From assembly GCF_000011105.1 (NCBI RefSeq), contig NC_000961.1, forward strand, positions 606,662-670,661: DNA of 64,000 bases. The letters are read 5' to 3'. The notes under the pieces were generated by a model. The model was not told the origin of the DNA. It saw only the letters and a program-made list of their open reading frames with translations, and did no database searches. The translations under genes were made by a program, and so were the position numbers. This DNA comes from Pyrococcus horikoshii OT3. GTDB taxonomy: Archaea; Methanobacteriota_B; Thermococci; Thermococcales; Thermococcaceae. Shown piece after piece: positions 30,546 to 40,164 of this stretch. Each line of letters begins with the position of its first letter. The stretch's first letter is position 1.

Positions 30546-31076
30546 AGATTTTTCGGTACACGATATTTGGGCTTATTTTTTGCTTTTTAATTTTGTTTGA
30601 GCTTAATTTTTGAAATAAAGTCCTTTGAGGAGTTAGGGTTTGATTTAGTAACCCAAAGTTACTATTTACTTTGTGTTACAATTTTGTTGTTAAATTGTGA
30701 CGAAGATTTTTCGAAAATTCTTGAATAGAATGCTAAAGATAAATTTTTAGAGAAGGTTTGAGAGATTCTGTTGGATTCTTGCAAAAAGTTAGAAGTCTGA
30801 TTAGTTAAGCTAGTTAAGTCTTTTCCTGGGATAGGGTGTGATAAGGATAAATTTTTCCCAGGGTGCTCTTGGGAGTATTATTAATTTAAAGCTCTAGGTA
30901 GGGTTAAATTTGTTTATAAAGTAGGTTCCTTGGTCTGACGTTGAAGCCAACGTGATAGTCGAGACCGAGAAATTTGTTTATAAAGTAGGTTCCTTGATAA
31001 GTCTAACACCCCGTAAGCCTTATAAATTCGAGTGATGTAGTCACTCCGTAGGAGAATTAGGACGAAAAAGCTCCCT
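30546..31076 (+). promoter_or_regulatory. CRISPR leader
   Basis: These 530 bases immediately upstream of the first repeat are AT-rich and hold no gene, as expected of a leader that directs spacer insertion and transcription. A clear TATA box, CTTATAAAT, lies at 31019-31027, about 50 bases before repeat 1, so the array is read on the plus strand. The leader also carries a 27-bp direct duplication (30906-30932 and 30970-30996), described separately. Confidence 0.75.
30906..30996 (+). repeat. 27-bp direct repeat flanking 37 bp inside the CRISPR leader
   Basis: Two identical 27-base copies (begin AAATTTGTTTATAAAG, end GTTCCTTG) lie at 30906-30932 and 30970-30996. They enclose 37 bases (30933-30969) that are about 54 percent G+C, richer than the surrounding leader. 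The 37-base length equals the commonest spacer length in the array. The unit therefore has the shape of one repeat-spacer-repeat module with a repeat unrelated overall to the array repeat. Its origin is inferred, not shown. Confidence 0.8.
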
Positions 31077-32257
31077 GTTCCAATAAGACTATAAGAGAAT
31101 TGAAAGTAACCTTAAGCGGGAGGGAACTTGTTGAGTTCATAAGGGGTTCCAATAAGACTATAAGAGAATTGAAAGACGACGTAATCAACCTCGAAAAGGG
31201 TTCCGCACCTGTTGTTCCAATAAGACTATAAGAGAATTGAAAGCGTGCTCTGGGTACGCTGTTGCTACGATGTGTGCAGGGGTTCCAATAAGACTATAAG
31301 AGAATTGAAAGTATAGATGTCGTCAAATCTATATAGATGCCGGTGGACGTTCCAATAAGACTATAAGAGAATTGAAAGGAGAGAAACGACAGGCTTACCT
31401 CCACTTTCAAGCCATGTTCCAATAAGACTATAAGAGAATTGAAAGTCAAGTTGATAAAATCATTGCCTGCTCAATATCTTTTGTTCCAATAAGACTATAA
31501 GAGAATTGAAAGAGCTCGGAAGAGGGCAGGATAGGAAAGTATGACGCAAGTTCCAATAAGACTATAAGAGAATTGAAAGTGTGTTGCATCGGACATGTTC
31601 AGGTATGAAATCCTTCGTTCCAATAAGACTATAAGAGAATTGAAAGTTCTTCCTTTCCAGCTCGTAACCCAGGGATTCGAGCCGTTCCAATAAGACTATA
31701 AGAGAATTGAAAGCGGCGAGCTAGATAAGAGGGAGGAGGACGCATTTAGAGGTTCCAATAAGACTATAAGAGAATTGAAAGACGCTAACGTCAGCATGGA
31801 AGACGTTTTGAAGGCTATAGTTCCAATAAGACTATAAGAGAATTGAAAGAACTTCGTACTCGACTAGCTCCTCCTCATCGTCCTCGTTCCAATAAGACTA
31901 TAAGAGAATTGAAAGATTTAAGATAGACGGGAGAGTACCCATGTAGCTGTCAAGTTCCAATAAGACTATAAGAGAATTGAAAGGAGTTCTATGTCGACTT
32001 TCACACTTGGGTTCCTTCTGTGTTCCAATAAGACTATAAGAGAATTGAAAGAAGCTTGAGGTTGTTCATTATAACGTGAAATGGGATGATGTTGTTCCAA
32101 TAAGACTATAAGAGAATTGAAAGTCTGGAAGGAAGGCAATACCAAAATCAGAGGTTGAGGTTCCAATAAGACTATAAGAGAATTGAAAGGAGGTTATCGG
32201 ACCAGGAGTCAAGCACCCAGGAGTTTGGTTCCAACAAGACTAAAATAGAATTGAAAG
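31077..32257 (+). CRISPR. CRISPR array, 18 repeats and 17 spacers
   Basis: Eighteen copies of a 30-base repeat (begins GTTCCAATAAG, ends GAATTGAAAG) start at 31077, 31146, 31214, 31282, 31349, 31416, 31483, 31550, 31617, 31684, 31752, 31820, 31886, 31954, 32022, 32094, 32160 and 32228. The first 17 are identical; the last differs at positions 8, 16 and 19. Spacers are 36-39 bases, mostly 37-38, except spacer 15, which is 42. The leader lies upstream, so new spacers enter at 31077. No cas gene is in the window; the proteins must act from elsewhere. The repeat is the type used by Pyrococcus Cas6-based systems. Confidence 0.99.
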
Positions 32258-32369
32258 AAGCATATCAAGGCTTGAAATGCTGATTACAACCTCTTCATGC
32301 TTCTTTATTGTTGAAGATTGTTACTCAATCTACTGTCATAATATTAGCTTTCTTTTCCAAAACAAGATT

Positions 32370-33260
32370 TCATAAATATTTCTCTACAACTCTAAGCTTC
32401 CTTATAACATCCCAGGGATTTTCACCAAAAACGTAAACGCAGGGTTCCACGCCATGCCTTCCTGGATCGATAACTATGTCAGGTTCTCCCATCCCAAAAA
32501 TTTTAGCTATCTCATTTTCAACCTCCTCTATTGACTTTAAGTTCCTGGGAAGGTAGATAACTCTTAATCCAGCCTTTTTTACCGCCTCCTCAACGTCTTT
32601 CCCGAATCTAATGTTAATGACTGACCTAATCTTTGGGTTGTATCTTGATATCTTTATGAGCAACTTAGCGGTGTGCTTGCTAGCTCCGAACTCAGGTGGC
32701 ATAGCGTAGGGCTTATCCTTAATCACGGTGATCCTCCCAGGAACTGCAGCAACATCGTTAAGATCCCTGGGATTTGATATTGAATATGCAAAATTGCTCC
32801 TTATCTCCGGAATTAACCTAGCAAACTTCTCATCCTTGAGCAATATCTCTAGGGCCTTGGTTAATTCGTCAATTACTTCCTTTCTCTCTGAACTGGTTAT
32901 TATATCTTTACATACCTTTCCTGAGATCCCTGAATACATTTCATAAGCTCTGCAGAATTTCTCGTCGCTTAAAAACTTGAGAAAGCTCCTTTCTATTGTT
33001 TTTATTATTTCCTCTTTTTTCGTATCATTTTTTATCATTTCAGCTACTAACACGGCTAAGGTGTCTATCTCCTCCATTATTTGGTTAAGGATCTCCGGTG
33101 GGTTATATTTAGACAAGTATTTGCTAACCATAGCCTGAGTTACCCCTAGTTCTTTGGCTATCTTCATCTGGGAGAATCCTTCAGAGCTTAATATCTTCGC
33201 TACTTTTGCCCTTATTGCGGGTAAGATTACCTCTGCCCAAAACGTCGTTGGAGTTTTCAC
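32370..33260 (-). CDS. thiR: ThiR-like transcriptional regulator (HTH plus ThiN domain)
   Basis: The 296-residue protein has an N-terminal helix-turn-helix (KIAKELGVTQAMVSKYLS, about residues 32-49) and a C-terminal ThiN domain, related to the archaeal thiamine-phosphate synthase domain (IRSVINIRFG, then DIVIDPGRHGVEP and FGENPWDVI). Such fusions act as regulators of thiamine genes that sense thiamine phosphate. GTG 33260 follows GGAGGG with seven bases between; the longer TTG 33284 frame is less likely. The gene overlaps the end of the CGP-CTERM gene upstream by 80 bases, so the two are probably co-transcribed. No thi genes are in the window. Confidence 0.85.
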   Translation of the reverse strand: MKTPTTFWAEVILPAIRAKVAKILSSEGFSQMKIAKELGVTQAMVSKYLSKYNPPEILNQIMEEIDTLAVLVAEMIKNDTKKEEIIKTIERSFLKFLSDEKFCRAYEMYSGISGKVCKDIITSSERKEVIDELTKALEILLKDEKFARLIPEIRSNFAYSISNPRDLNDVAAVPGRITVIKDKPYAMPPEFGASKHTAKLLIKISRYNPKIRSVINIRFGKDVEEAVKKAGLRVIYLPRNLKSIEEVENEIAKIFGMGEPDIVIDPGRHGVEPCVYVFGENPWDVIRKLRVVEKYL

Positions 33261-34368
33261 GTCTTTTCCCTCCGAGTATTCCAATTAAAGTTAGCAAGAT
33301 CATAACAGCGGGCCCGCACGTGCCCCTCTCAATGGTTGGGGGATCTTTGGGTAATTCCTCCTGGTAATCTTTGAATCCATTTCCAACGCACCTTATCAGT
33401 TCAGCGTTCGAGGCATTAAAATACGGCTTCCATTCCCCGTCGTAGAAGCCTATGTGCGCGTTGTATCCTGAGTATCCCCACTTGGCTATTTCACTAATCT
33501 TTTTGATATCTTCATCTTTTATCTTTATTACCCCAACTTCCCTAAGCCATCTCAATTCGCTTTCAATTGCAGTTCCCGCATTAACGATCCTAGGATCTAT
33601 AGTTGGAACTATCGAGGTTTTATCAATTTCATTGAAATTCCTGGGTATCTTACATTCGAGTAAATATTCAATTTCTCTTATGATTTTATCATTTATCTCT
33701 CCTTTAATTTCAATTCTTATTTGAGTCTTAGCCTTTATTATTTTCTCTATACTAACGTTGTATTTTTTGAGACATTCCATAAAGAGGGGGTTTGGCTTCC
33801 AAGTGCAAAATCCATTATAGCATCCGCACTTCGTCAACTTTAGGCATTCGTACCATTCCCTATATATGCACGTAGAGAAAGCCGTTTCATTTTTCTTTAA
33901 GCATAATTCCCCAGAACATCCCCCAGTTTTGCAGTCTGAATCGCTTTTACACTCTTTACCGACTTTGGGGGTTAGGTATATCGTTATGTTGTCTTTTTTC
34001 AGATAATACTCTTTAACATCCCATCCACTTTCCTTCGCCCTCTCAACAATCGTCTGAGCTGGAATAACTCCCGTAAATTCCTCAGTAAATATCTTTTCCT
34101 CTACGGATTTCGTTGGTATTTGAACCCTAACGTGGAGTTTTGAGTCGTTCCATATCATAACTATTAACCTTGGATCATAGTGGGAGCGGTAGATGATCTT
34201 GTGATCCTCAATTACTATGTTCCTGGCCTTTAGGAGGGGATTGAGGTTGTAATCTTTAAGTTCAACTTCCACAGCGTAAAGATCCTGAGGAAAGAAGCAT
34301 GCTCTCGCAAAGGGAATTAAAAATAGGAGGATAATTAAAATTGCGGCTTTCTTCAAATCGCCCACCAT
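33181..34368 (-). CDS. Secreted Cys-rich protein with CGP-CTERM anchor
   Basis: The ~395-residue protein has an N-terminal signal-like helix (KKAAILIILLFLIPFARAC), a cysteine-rich middle (CKSDSDCKTGGCSGELC and GCYNGFC) and near its end CGPAVMILLTLIGILGGKRR, the CGP-CTERM sorting signal of Thermococcales, which suggests removal and lipid-linked surface anchoring. Unusually, 24 residues follow the basic stretch, ending EDIKL, where family members stop. Start ATG 34368 gives MVGDLKK; the frame opens 42 bases earlier. Its end overlaps thiR. Confidence 0.82.
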   Translation of the reverse strand: MVGDLKKAAILIILLFLIPFARACFFPQDLYAVEVELKDYNLNPLLKARNIVIEDHKIIYRSHYDPRLIVMIWNDSKLHVRVQIPTKSVEEKIFTEEFTGVIPAQTIVERAKESGWDVKEYYLKKDNITIYLTPKVGKECKSDSDCKTGGCSGELCLKKNETAFSTCIYREWYECLKLTKCGCYNGFCTWKPNPLFMECLKKYNVSIEKIIKAKTQIRIEIKGEINDKIIREIEYLLECKIPRNFNEIDKTSIVPTIDPRIVNAGTAIESELRWLREVGVIKIKDEDIKKISEIAKWGYSGYNAHIGFYDGEWKPYFNASNAELIRCVGNGFKDYQEELPKDPPTIERGTCGPAVMILLTLIGILGGKRRENSNDVLGRGNLTRNKGKSSEDIKL

Positions 34369-34387
34369 AATTTCTAGTACTTTAACC

Positions 34388-35575
34388 TTAATTAGCCTTT
34401 TCTTTAACAAAGGTTCCCATGAGGATCATCGCTATGAAGTTCATTACCGAGGCATAGAGGAACCCTATCTCCAGGGAGTACGTCTGCCAAAGGTAGCCAA
34501 CGATTATGGATGCTGGAAATACAAAGATTCCAAATACTGTGTGATACATACCTATTATTGTTCCCTTCTCGTACTCTTTCGCTAAATCGGCCATATATGC
34601 CCTTGGAATAGTGTCTTCAATTGCCATGTACACACCATAGAGGATGAATGCTAACATTAGCATTGCTAAGCTCTTTGAATAAGCGAAGAGTAACGATGCC
34701 AATCCAGCTATTCCAAATCCTGTAGTTATGATCTTTTTCTTTCCTACCTTATCGGAATAGGATCCTATCGGGTAAGCCGCTAACGCATATATGACGTTAA
34801 AGAGAGCGTAGAATTCGAGTCCCTGAAAGATTGAGTAACCCAGCTCCTTAACCTTCCAAAGGGTAAATGCATAGCTATATCTTCCCAGTGCTGCTATTGC
34901 GACTACGGCCAGGAACGCCCTTAGGTGGGGGCTTTTGAGTGATGATATTTCCTTGATCTTTTTCTTGACGATCCCTCCGCGGTCTTTTACCAGGAAAATT
35001 ACTATTAGGACACCTATTGCCCCGGGAATTGCAGAGATTAAGAATATATACCTATAAGCTAGCTCCTTTGGGTATTTACTCAAGAGCGCTAAAAGTCCGA
35101 CAGCAACGAGGGGTCCTGTTACGGCCCCCAGGGTATCCATCATCCTATGGAAACCGAAGGATTTTCCGCTTTTCCCCTTTTCGCTAGATTCAGCGATAAG
35201 GGCATCTCTTGGAGCCGTTCTAATTCCTTTTCCAATCCTGTCAAGTATCCTTAGGGTTAAGAAGTCCCACCATGAGTGGGTGAGTGCTAAAGCGCCTTTC
35301 GCTATCGTGGATAATAGATAACCGAGAGCAACGAACGTTTTTCTTTTTCTAAATACGTCGCTGATATATCCGAATATCACCTTAAACAGGGAGCTGAGGC
35401 TTTCTATGAGTCCCATTATTGAACCGCTAGCGAGTTTTCCCATCTTTAGGATGTCTGTAAGGTAAGTGGGAACTATGGGAGCTATCATTTCGCTACTCAT
35501 GTCGTTTAAAAAACTGACGAGACCTAGCAAAAATACGTTCCAGCTTATACCTGCTATTTTCCTCTCTTTTTCCAT
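34388..35575 (-). CDS. MFS transporter, PadR-linked
   Basis: The 395-residue protein has 12 hydrophobic segments and an MFS signature region (GYISDVFRKRKTF), with a second basic loop (SDKVGKKKIITTG) at about residue 265. The start SFLNDMSSEMIAPIVP is typical of the group that includes drug and metabolite exporters. ATG 35575 follows AGGTGATT and is one base from the PadR stop. Expression with a PadR regulator and a palindromic operator suggests an inducible exporter. The substrate is not predictable. Confidence 0.88.
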   Translation of the reverse strand: MEKERKIAGISWNVFLLGLVSFLNDMSSEMIAPIVPTYLTDILKMGKLASGSIMGLIESLSSLFKVIFGYISDVFRKRKTFVALGYLLSTIAKGALALTHSWWDFLTLRILDRIGKGIRTAPRDALIAESSEKGKSGKSFGFHRMMDTLGAVTGPLVAVGLLALLSKYPKELAYRYIFLISAIPGAIGVLIVIFLVKDRGGIVKKKIKEISSLKSPHLRAFLAVVAIAALGRYSYAFTLWKVKELGYSIFQGLEFYALFNVIYALAAYPIGSYSDKVGKKKIITTGFGIAGLASLLFAYSKSLAMLMLAFILYGVYMAIEDTIPRAYMADLAKEYEKGTIIGMYHTVFGIFVFPASIIVGYLWQTYSLEIGFLYASVMNFIAMILMGTFVKEKAN

Positions 35576-35576
35576 T

Positions 35577-35876
35577 TTAATCACCTAAAATTTCTTTACA
35601 AAGTTCTCTAACCTTCTCTTTTCCTTCCTTCAACACTTCAAGCCCCTTTTCAGTTATCTCGTAAAGTCTAACCCTTCTTCCATTTACCACATCCCACCTG
35701 CTCTTTAGTAAGCCTAGATCCTCCATTTTCCTGAGAAGTGGGTATATCGTTCCTGGACTTACCTTATATCCATGTCTTTTGAGTTCCTCCATGATAAAGG
35801 CCCCTGTTACTGGTTCTTTACTTGCATGGTGTAAGATATGGAGGCCCATGAATCCGAGTATTATGCGCCTTATCAT
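35577..35876 (-). CDS. PadR-family transcriptional regulator
   Basis: The 99-residue protein has the PadR winged-helix pattern: GAFIMEELKRHGYKVSPGTIY and PLLRKMEDLGLLKSR, then the wing GRRVRLYEITEKG, and a C-terminal dimer helix. It lies first in a two-gene unit with the MFS exporter. PadR proteins are usually repressors released by small molecules. A near-perfect nested palindrome overlies its start codon and is a strong candidate for its own operator. Confidence 0.9.
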   Translation of the reverse strand: MIRRIILGFMGLHILHHASKEPVTGAFIMEELKRHGYKVSPGTIYPLLRKMEDLGLLKSRWDVVNGRRVRLYEITEKGLEVLKEGKEKVRELCKEILGD

Positions 35877-35904
35877 ATCGAATCACGATATCGGATTTCG
35901 ATAT
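35875..35904. promoter_or_regulatory. Nested palindromic operator of the PadR/MFS unit
   Basis: Outer arms ATATCGAA (35875-35882) and TTCGATAT (35897-35904) are exact complements. They share their centre with CGATATCG at 35886-35893, itself palindromic. The site overlies the first codon of the padR gene on the minus strand, just downstream of its expected TATA box, where a bound dimer would block transcription. It lies about 65 bases upstream of pyrB on the other strand. Confidence 0.65.
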
Positions 35905-35955
35905 CAATACTAAAAGTTTTTGGTAAACTTTAAATATCTCCTAATTATTGAATGA

Positions 35956-36894
<939 letters not shown>

Positions 36895-37353
36895 ATGCCT
36901 GAGCTTAAGGTTTCCGCAATTAAGGAGGGAACCGTTATAGATCACATCCCAGCTGGAAAGGGACTTAAGGTAATAGAAATACTTGGACTAAGTAAGCTTT
37001 CCAATGGGGGTTCTGTTTTATTAGCGATGAACGTTCCAAGCAAAAAGCTGGGGAGAAAGGATATAGTCAAAGTCGAGGGAAAGTTCCTTAGTGAAGAGGA
37101 GGTTAATAAGATAGCACTCGTAGCTCCTACAGCTACGGTGAACATAATCAGGAATTACAAAGTCGTTGAGAAGTTTAAGGTTGAAGTTCCCGAAGTCATT
37201 GAGGGGATATTGAAGTGTGGAAATCCCAACTGCATAACCAACTATGAATACGTTACGACAAAATTCTACGTGATAAGCAAAAACCCATTGAAGGTTCGGT
37301 GTCACTATTGTGAAAGAACGATGGAAGAAGAGGAGATCTTGGCTAACCTTTGA
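36895..37353 (+). CDS. pyrI: Aspartate carbamoyltransferase regulatory subunit
   Basis: PyrI binds nucleotides and controls PyrB. The 152-residue protein has the nucleotide-binding N-terminal domain (AIKEGTVIDHIPAGKG start) and a C-terminal zinc domain with four cysteines (CGNPNC and CHYC). ATG 36895 follows GGGGTGATTTG. Its end overlaps the convergent amidohydrolase gene by 11 bases. Length is standard. Confidence 0.97.
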   Translation: MPELKVSAIKEGTVIDHIPAGKGLKVIEILGLSKLSNGGSVLLAMNVPSKKLGRKDIVKVEGKFLSEEEVNKIALVAPTATVNIIRNYKVVEKFKVEVPEVIEGILKCGNPNCITNYEYVTTKFYVISKNPLKVRCHYCERTMEEEEILANL

Positions 37354-38494
37354 AGTTGAAAGCTAATGCAACCTCAAGCGCTGTGCCTAAGTAGAGGACA
37401 TCTTCATCTACGTCAAACTTCGGATGATGATGGGGGTAAATTATTCCCTTCTCTTCATTTCTTATTCCCAGTGCTATGAATGCTCCTGGAACTTTCTCTA
37501 GGTAATAAGCGAAGTCCTCTCCACCAAGTGTCTTCCTGACTTCCCCGACTTTAAGCCCCAATGCCTTTGCCGTTTCCGCAACGAACTTAACCATCTTCTC
37601 GTCGTTTATCGTGGGTGGCCCTAAGATTTCCGTATTAACCTCGGCCTTACAATTGTGGGCTTTTGCTGTATTTTCGATGATCTCCCTAATTCTTCTCTCT
37701 AGGAACTTTCCTAGTTCCTGGGTAAAGAATCTGAATGTCCCTTCGAGCTCAACGTATTGGGGAATTACATTAAATGCCGTTCCTCCTTGAATCTTTCCCA
37801 CCGTAACTACAGCACTTTCTAGGGGGTCTACTTCTCTGGCTACAATTCTCTGCAGGGCTAACACGGCATCTGCAGCAGCTGGTATTGGATCTATCGAGAA
37901 GTGAGGTGCTGCTCCGTGACCTCCCTTCCCTATTATCTTCGCGATAAACTTTCCAACCCCTGCAAGGAACGGCCCTTCTCTTATCCCTACAATGCCTGAA
38001 GGTAGCTCGGCCCACACGTGGATCCCAAAGATGGCATCAACTCCTTCTAATGCTCCGGCCTCTATCATCTTTAGGGCTCCATTTCCTCCCTCTTCAGCAG
38101 GCTGGAATATTAGCCTAACCTTATTTTCAAGCTCGCTTGAGTGCTCGGCAATTATCTTTGCTGCTCCTAGTAGCATTGCTGTGTGGGCGTCGTGACCACA
38201 AGCATGCATCTTCCCAGGAACCCTAGACTTATAAGGAACATCATTCTCCTCCTGAATAGGCAAAGCATCCATATCAGCTCTCAACGCGATCGTTTTACCT
38301 CCATCTCCAATGTCCGCTATTATCCCAGTTCCAGCTCTTTTTATCTTGTAGCCCCATTCCCTCAAATGCTCCTCAACTATCTTAGACGTCCTTTCCTCCT
38401 CAAAGCCAAGTTCTGGATGCATGTGAAAGTCTCTTCTCCAGGATATTATCTCGTCCTTTATTTTCTCAGCTTCCTTAAGCGGATCGAAGTTCAT
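37343..38494 (-). CDS. M20D-family amidohydrolase/carboxypeptidase
   Basis: The 383-residue protein is a two-domain zinc peptidase-like hydrolase of the M20D group that removes acyl groups from amino acids or acts as a carboxypeptidase. Metal and catalytic positions are visible: MHACGHDAHTAML, QPAEEGGNGA, the lid-domain GGHGAAPH, and HHHPKFDVDE at the end. ATG 38494 follows GGTGAAG; the frame opens 15 bases earlier. Substrate specificity (N-acyl or peptide) cannot be set from sequence alone. Confidence 0.9.
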   Translation of the reverse strand: MNFDPLKEAEKIKDEIISWRRDFHMHPELGFEEERTSKIVEEHLREWGYKIKRAGTGIIADIGDGGKTIALRADMDALPIQEENDVPYKSRVPGKMHACGHDAHTAMLLGAAKIIAEHSSELENKVRLIFQPAEEGGNGALKMIEAGALEGVDAIFGIHVWAELPSGIVGIREGPFLAGVGKFIAKIIGKGGHGAAPHFSIDPIPAAADAVLALQRIVAREVDPLESAVVTVGKIQGGTAFNVIPQYVELEGTFRFFTQELGKFLERRIREIIENTAKAHNCKAEVNTEILGPPTINDEKMVKFVAETAKALGLKVGEVRKTLGGEDFAYYLEKVPGAFIALGIRNEEKGIIYPHHHPKFDVDEDVLYLGTALEVALAFNFKG

Positions 38495-38541
38495 GGACTT
38501 CACCAACATCTATTTATCCTTGAACCTTTATCTTTATTTTG

Positions 38542-39366
38542 ATGAGGATCTTAACGCTAGGACTAGATGGAAGTGGAGAATTCGCATTCCAGTCGCATGC
38601 ACATACTGACCACTTCGCGAATGGTAGGTTAATATTCGCAACGAGACCTACTATCTTTTTAAGCCATTTAAGAAATTCAAGATATTACATCCCCGTAGAT
38701 TTTGGCAAGAAATTTTATATCGGCGATTTTAAGGCTAAGTTGTATCCTTCTGGTCATATACTCGGTTCTTCTGGGATTAAGATATGGCTCGATGAGGGAA
38801 CCTTATACTACACTGGAGATGTAAAGGTTAAGAAGCTTAGAACGGTTGAAAGGGCTAAGCTTCCAAAGGCCGACTTTTTGATAATCGAGTCAACTTTTGG
38901 GCTCCCGAGGTTTACCTTTCCGGATCCCAGGGAGAGCGAGAAAGTAATCATAGGAATAGTTGAGGATCTCATTGACAGGGGAAAAGTTCCCACTTTTATG
39001 GCCAATCCCTATGGGAAGGCCCAGGAGATAATAAAGATCCTTAACGTACATGGCTACTCGGTCAGCGTTGATAGGGAAATAGCGAAGGTTTCAAAGTTTT
39101 ATATGAAGTTTGGGGTTAGGCTTAAATTTGAGAAGGAAGGAGAAGTAAAAGTTTCATCCTCTAAGGGAATTTCAGTTTCTGGTTTTGGGAGAATTAAGCT
39201 AAGTAACCACGCTGACTTCTGGGAACTCTTGGAGATAGTTGAACGCGTGAATCCAGAAAAGGTTTTTACGGTATATGGGCATGCCGAAGCGTTCGCTAAG
39301 ATACTTAATGGATTAGGATACGAGGCAAAATCGATTAGAAGAAATCAGAAGCTGGAGGTGTGGTAG
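38542..39366 (+). CDS. Metallo-beta-lactamase-fold exonuclease-like protein
   Basis: The 274-residue protein has the MBL metal motif SHAHTDHFANG at its start, then PSGHILGSS, YYTGDVK and a C-terminal VYGHAEAF, as in beta-CASP-type RNA-processing enzymes, but it lacks a typical CASP insert, being short. It is likely a nuclease-like MBL protein of unknown target. ATG 38542 lies after TTTATCTTTATTTT, so it is probably leaderless. The next gene starts on the base after its stop. Confidence 0.82.
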   Translation: MRILTLGLDGSGEFAFQSHAHTDHFANGRLIFATRPTIFLSHLRNSRYYIPVDFGKKFYIGDFKAKLYPSGHILGSSGIKIWLDEGTLYYTGDVKVKKLRTVERAKLPKADFLIIESTFGLPRFTFPDPRESEKVIIGIVEDLIDRGKVPTFMANPYGKAQEIIKILNVHGYSVSVDREIAKVSKFYMKFGVRLKFEKEGEVKVSSSKGISVSGFGRIKLSNHADFWELLEIVERVNPEKVFTVYGHAEAFAKILNGLGYEAKSIRRNQKLEVW

Positions 39367-40164
39367 ATGGTTTTGTACTTTATTGGATTGGGGCTCTACG
39401 ATGAGAGGGATATAACCGTTAAAGGTCTTGAGATAGCTAAGAAGTGCGACTATGTGTTTGCAGAATTTTATACCTCTCTAATGGCGGGAACTACGCTTGG
39501 AAGGATCCAAAAATTAATAGGTAAGGAGATAAGGGTGCTAAGTAGAGAAGATGTTGAGTTAAACTTTGAGAACATAGTTTTACCCTTGGCAAAGGAAAAT
39601 GATGTAGCCTTCTTGACTCCTGGAGATCCCCTCGTTGCCACAACCCATGCGGAGCTCAGGATAAGGGCGAAGAGGGCTGGTGTTGAAAGCTATGTAATTC
39701 ATGCTCCAAGCATATACTCGGCGGTAGGTATCACTGGACTTCATATATATAAGTTTGGTAAAAGTGCTACGGTTGCTTATCCGGAAGGTAATTGGTTCCC
39801 GACAAGTTACTATGATGTTATAAAAGAGAACGCTGAGAGGGGACTTCATACCCTATTGTTCCTTGATATAAAGGCCGAAAAAAGGATGTATATGACCGCT
39901 AATGAAGCTATGGAATTATTGCTGAAGGTTGAAGATATGAAGAAGGGAGGGGTATTCACAGATGATACTCTGGTAGTTGTCCTAGCTAGGGCCGGTTCGT
40001 TAAATCCTACTATAAGGGCCGGATACGTAAAGGATTTGATAAGGGAAGATTTTGGGGATCCTCCTCATATTCTAATAGTTCCTGGGAAGTTGCATATAGT
40101 TGAAGCTGAATACCTCGTTGAAATCGCTGGGGCCCCCAGGGAGATATTAAGGGTTAATGTTTAA
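39367..40164 (+). CDS. dphB: Diphthine synthase (DphB)
   Basis: DphB transfers methyl groups from S-adenosylmethionine onto the modified histidine of elongation factor 2. The 265-residue protein starts MVLYFIGLGLYDERDIT and has the tetrapyrrole-methylase-type SAM site TPGDPLVATTH plus later family motifs (GLHIYKFGKSA). It is identical in length to the archaeal enzyme. It begins immediately after the MBL stop and is co-transcribed with it. Confidence 0.95.
   Translation: MVLYFIGLGLYDERDITVKGLEIAKKCDYVFAEFYTSLMAGTTLGRIQKLIGKEIRVLSREDVELNFENIVLPLAKENDVAFLTPGDPLVATTHAELRIRAKRAGVESYVIHAPSIYSAVGITGLHIYKFGKSATVAYPEGNWFPTSYYDVIKENAERGLHTLLFLDIKAEKRMYMTANEAMELLLKVEDMKKGGVFTDDTLVVVLARAGSLNPTIRAGYVKDLIREDFGDPPHILIVPGKLHIVEAEYLVEIAGAPREILRVNV

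Noticed and set aside
30546-31076. cas genes or a coding gene in the leader
   Set aside because: All frames are short and broken, and composition is AT-rich. No cas motif is present anywhere in the window.
31966-32166. A 66-residue minus-strand frame within the CRISPR array
   Set aside because: It contains the translated repeat over and over (FNSLIVLLE) and is an artefact of the array.
32258-32302. A hairpin terminator after the array, from AAGCAT and ATGCTT
   Set aside because: The arms are six bases and 33 bases apart. This is too weak to call, and archaeal terminators do not depend on hairpins.
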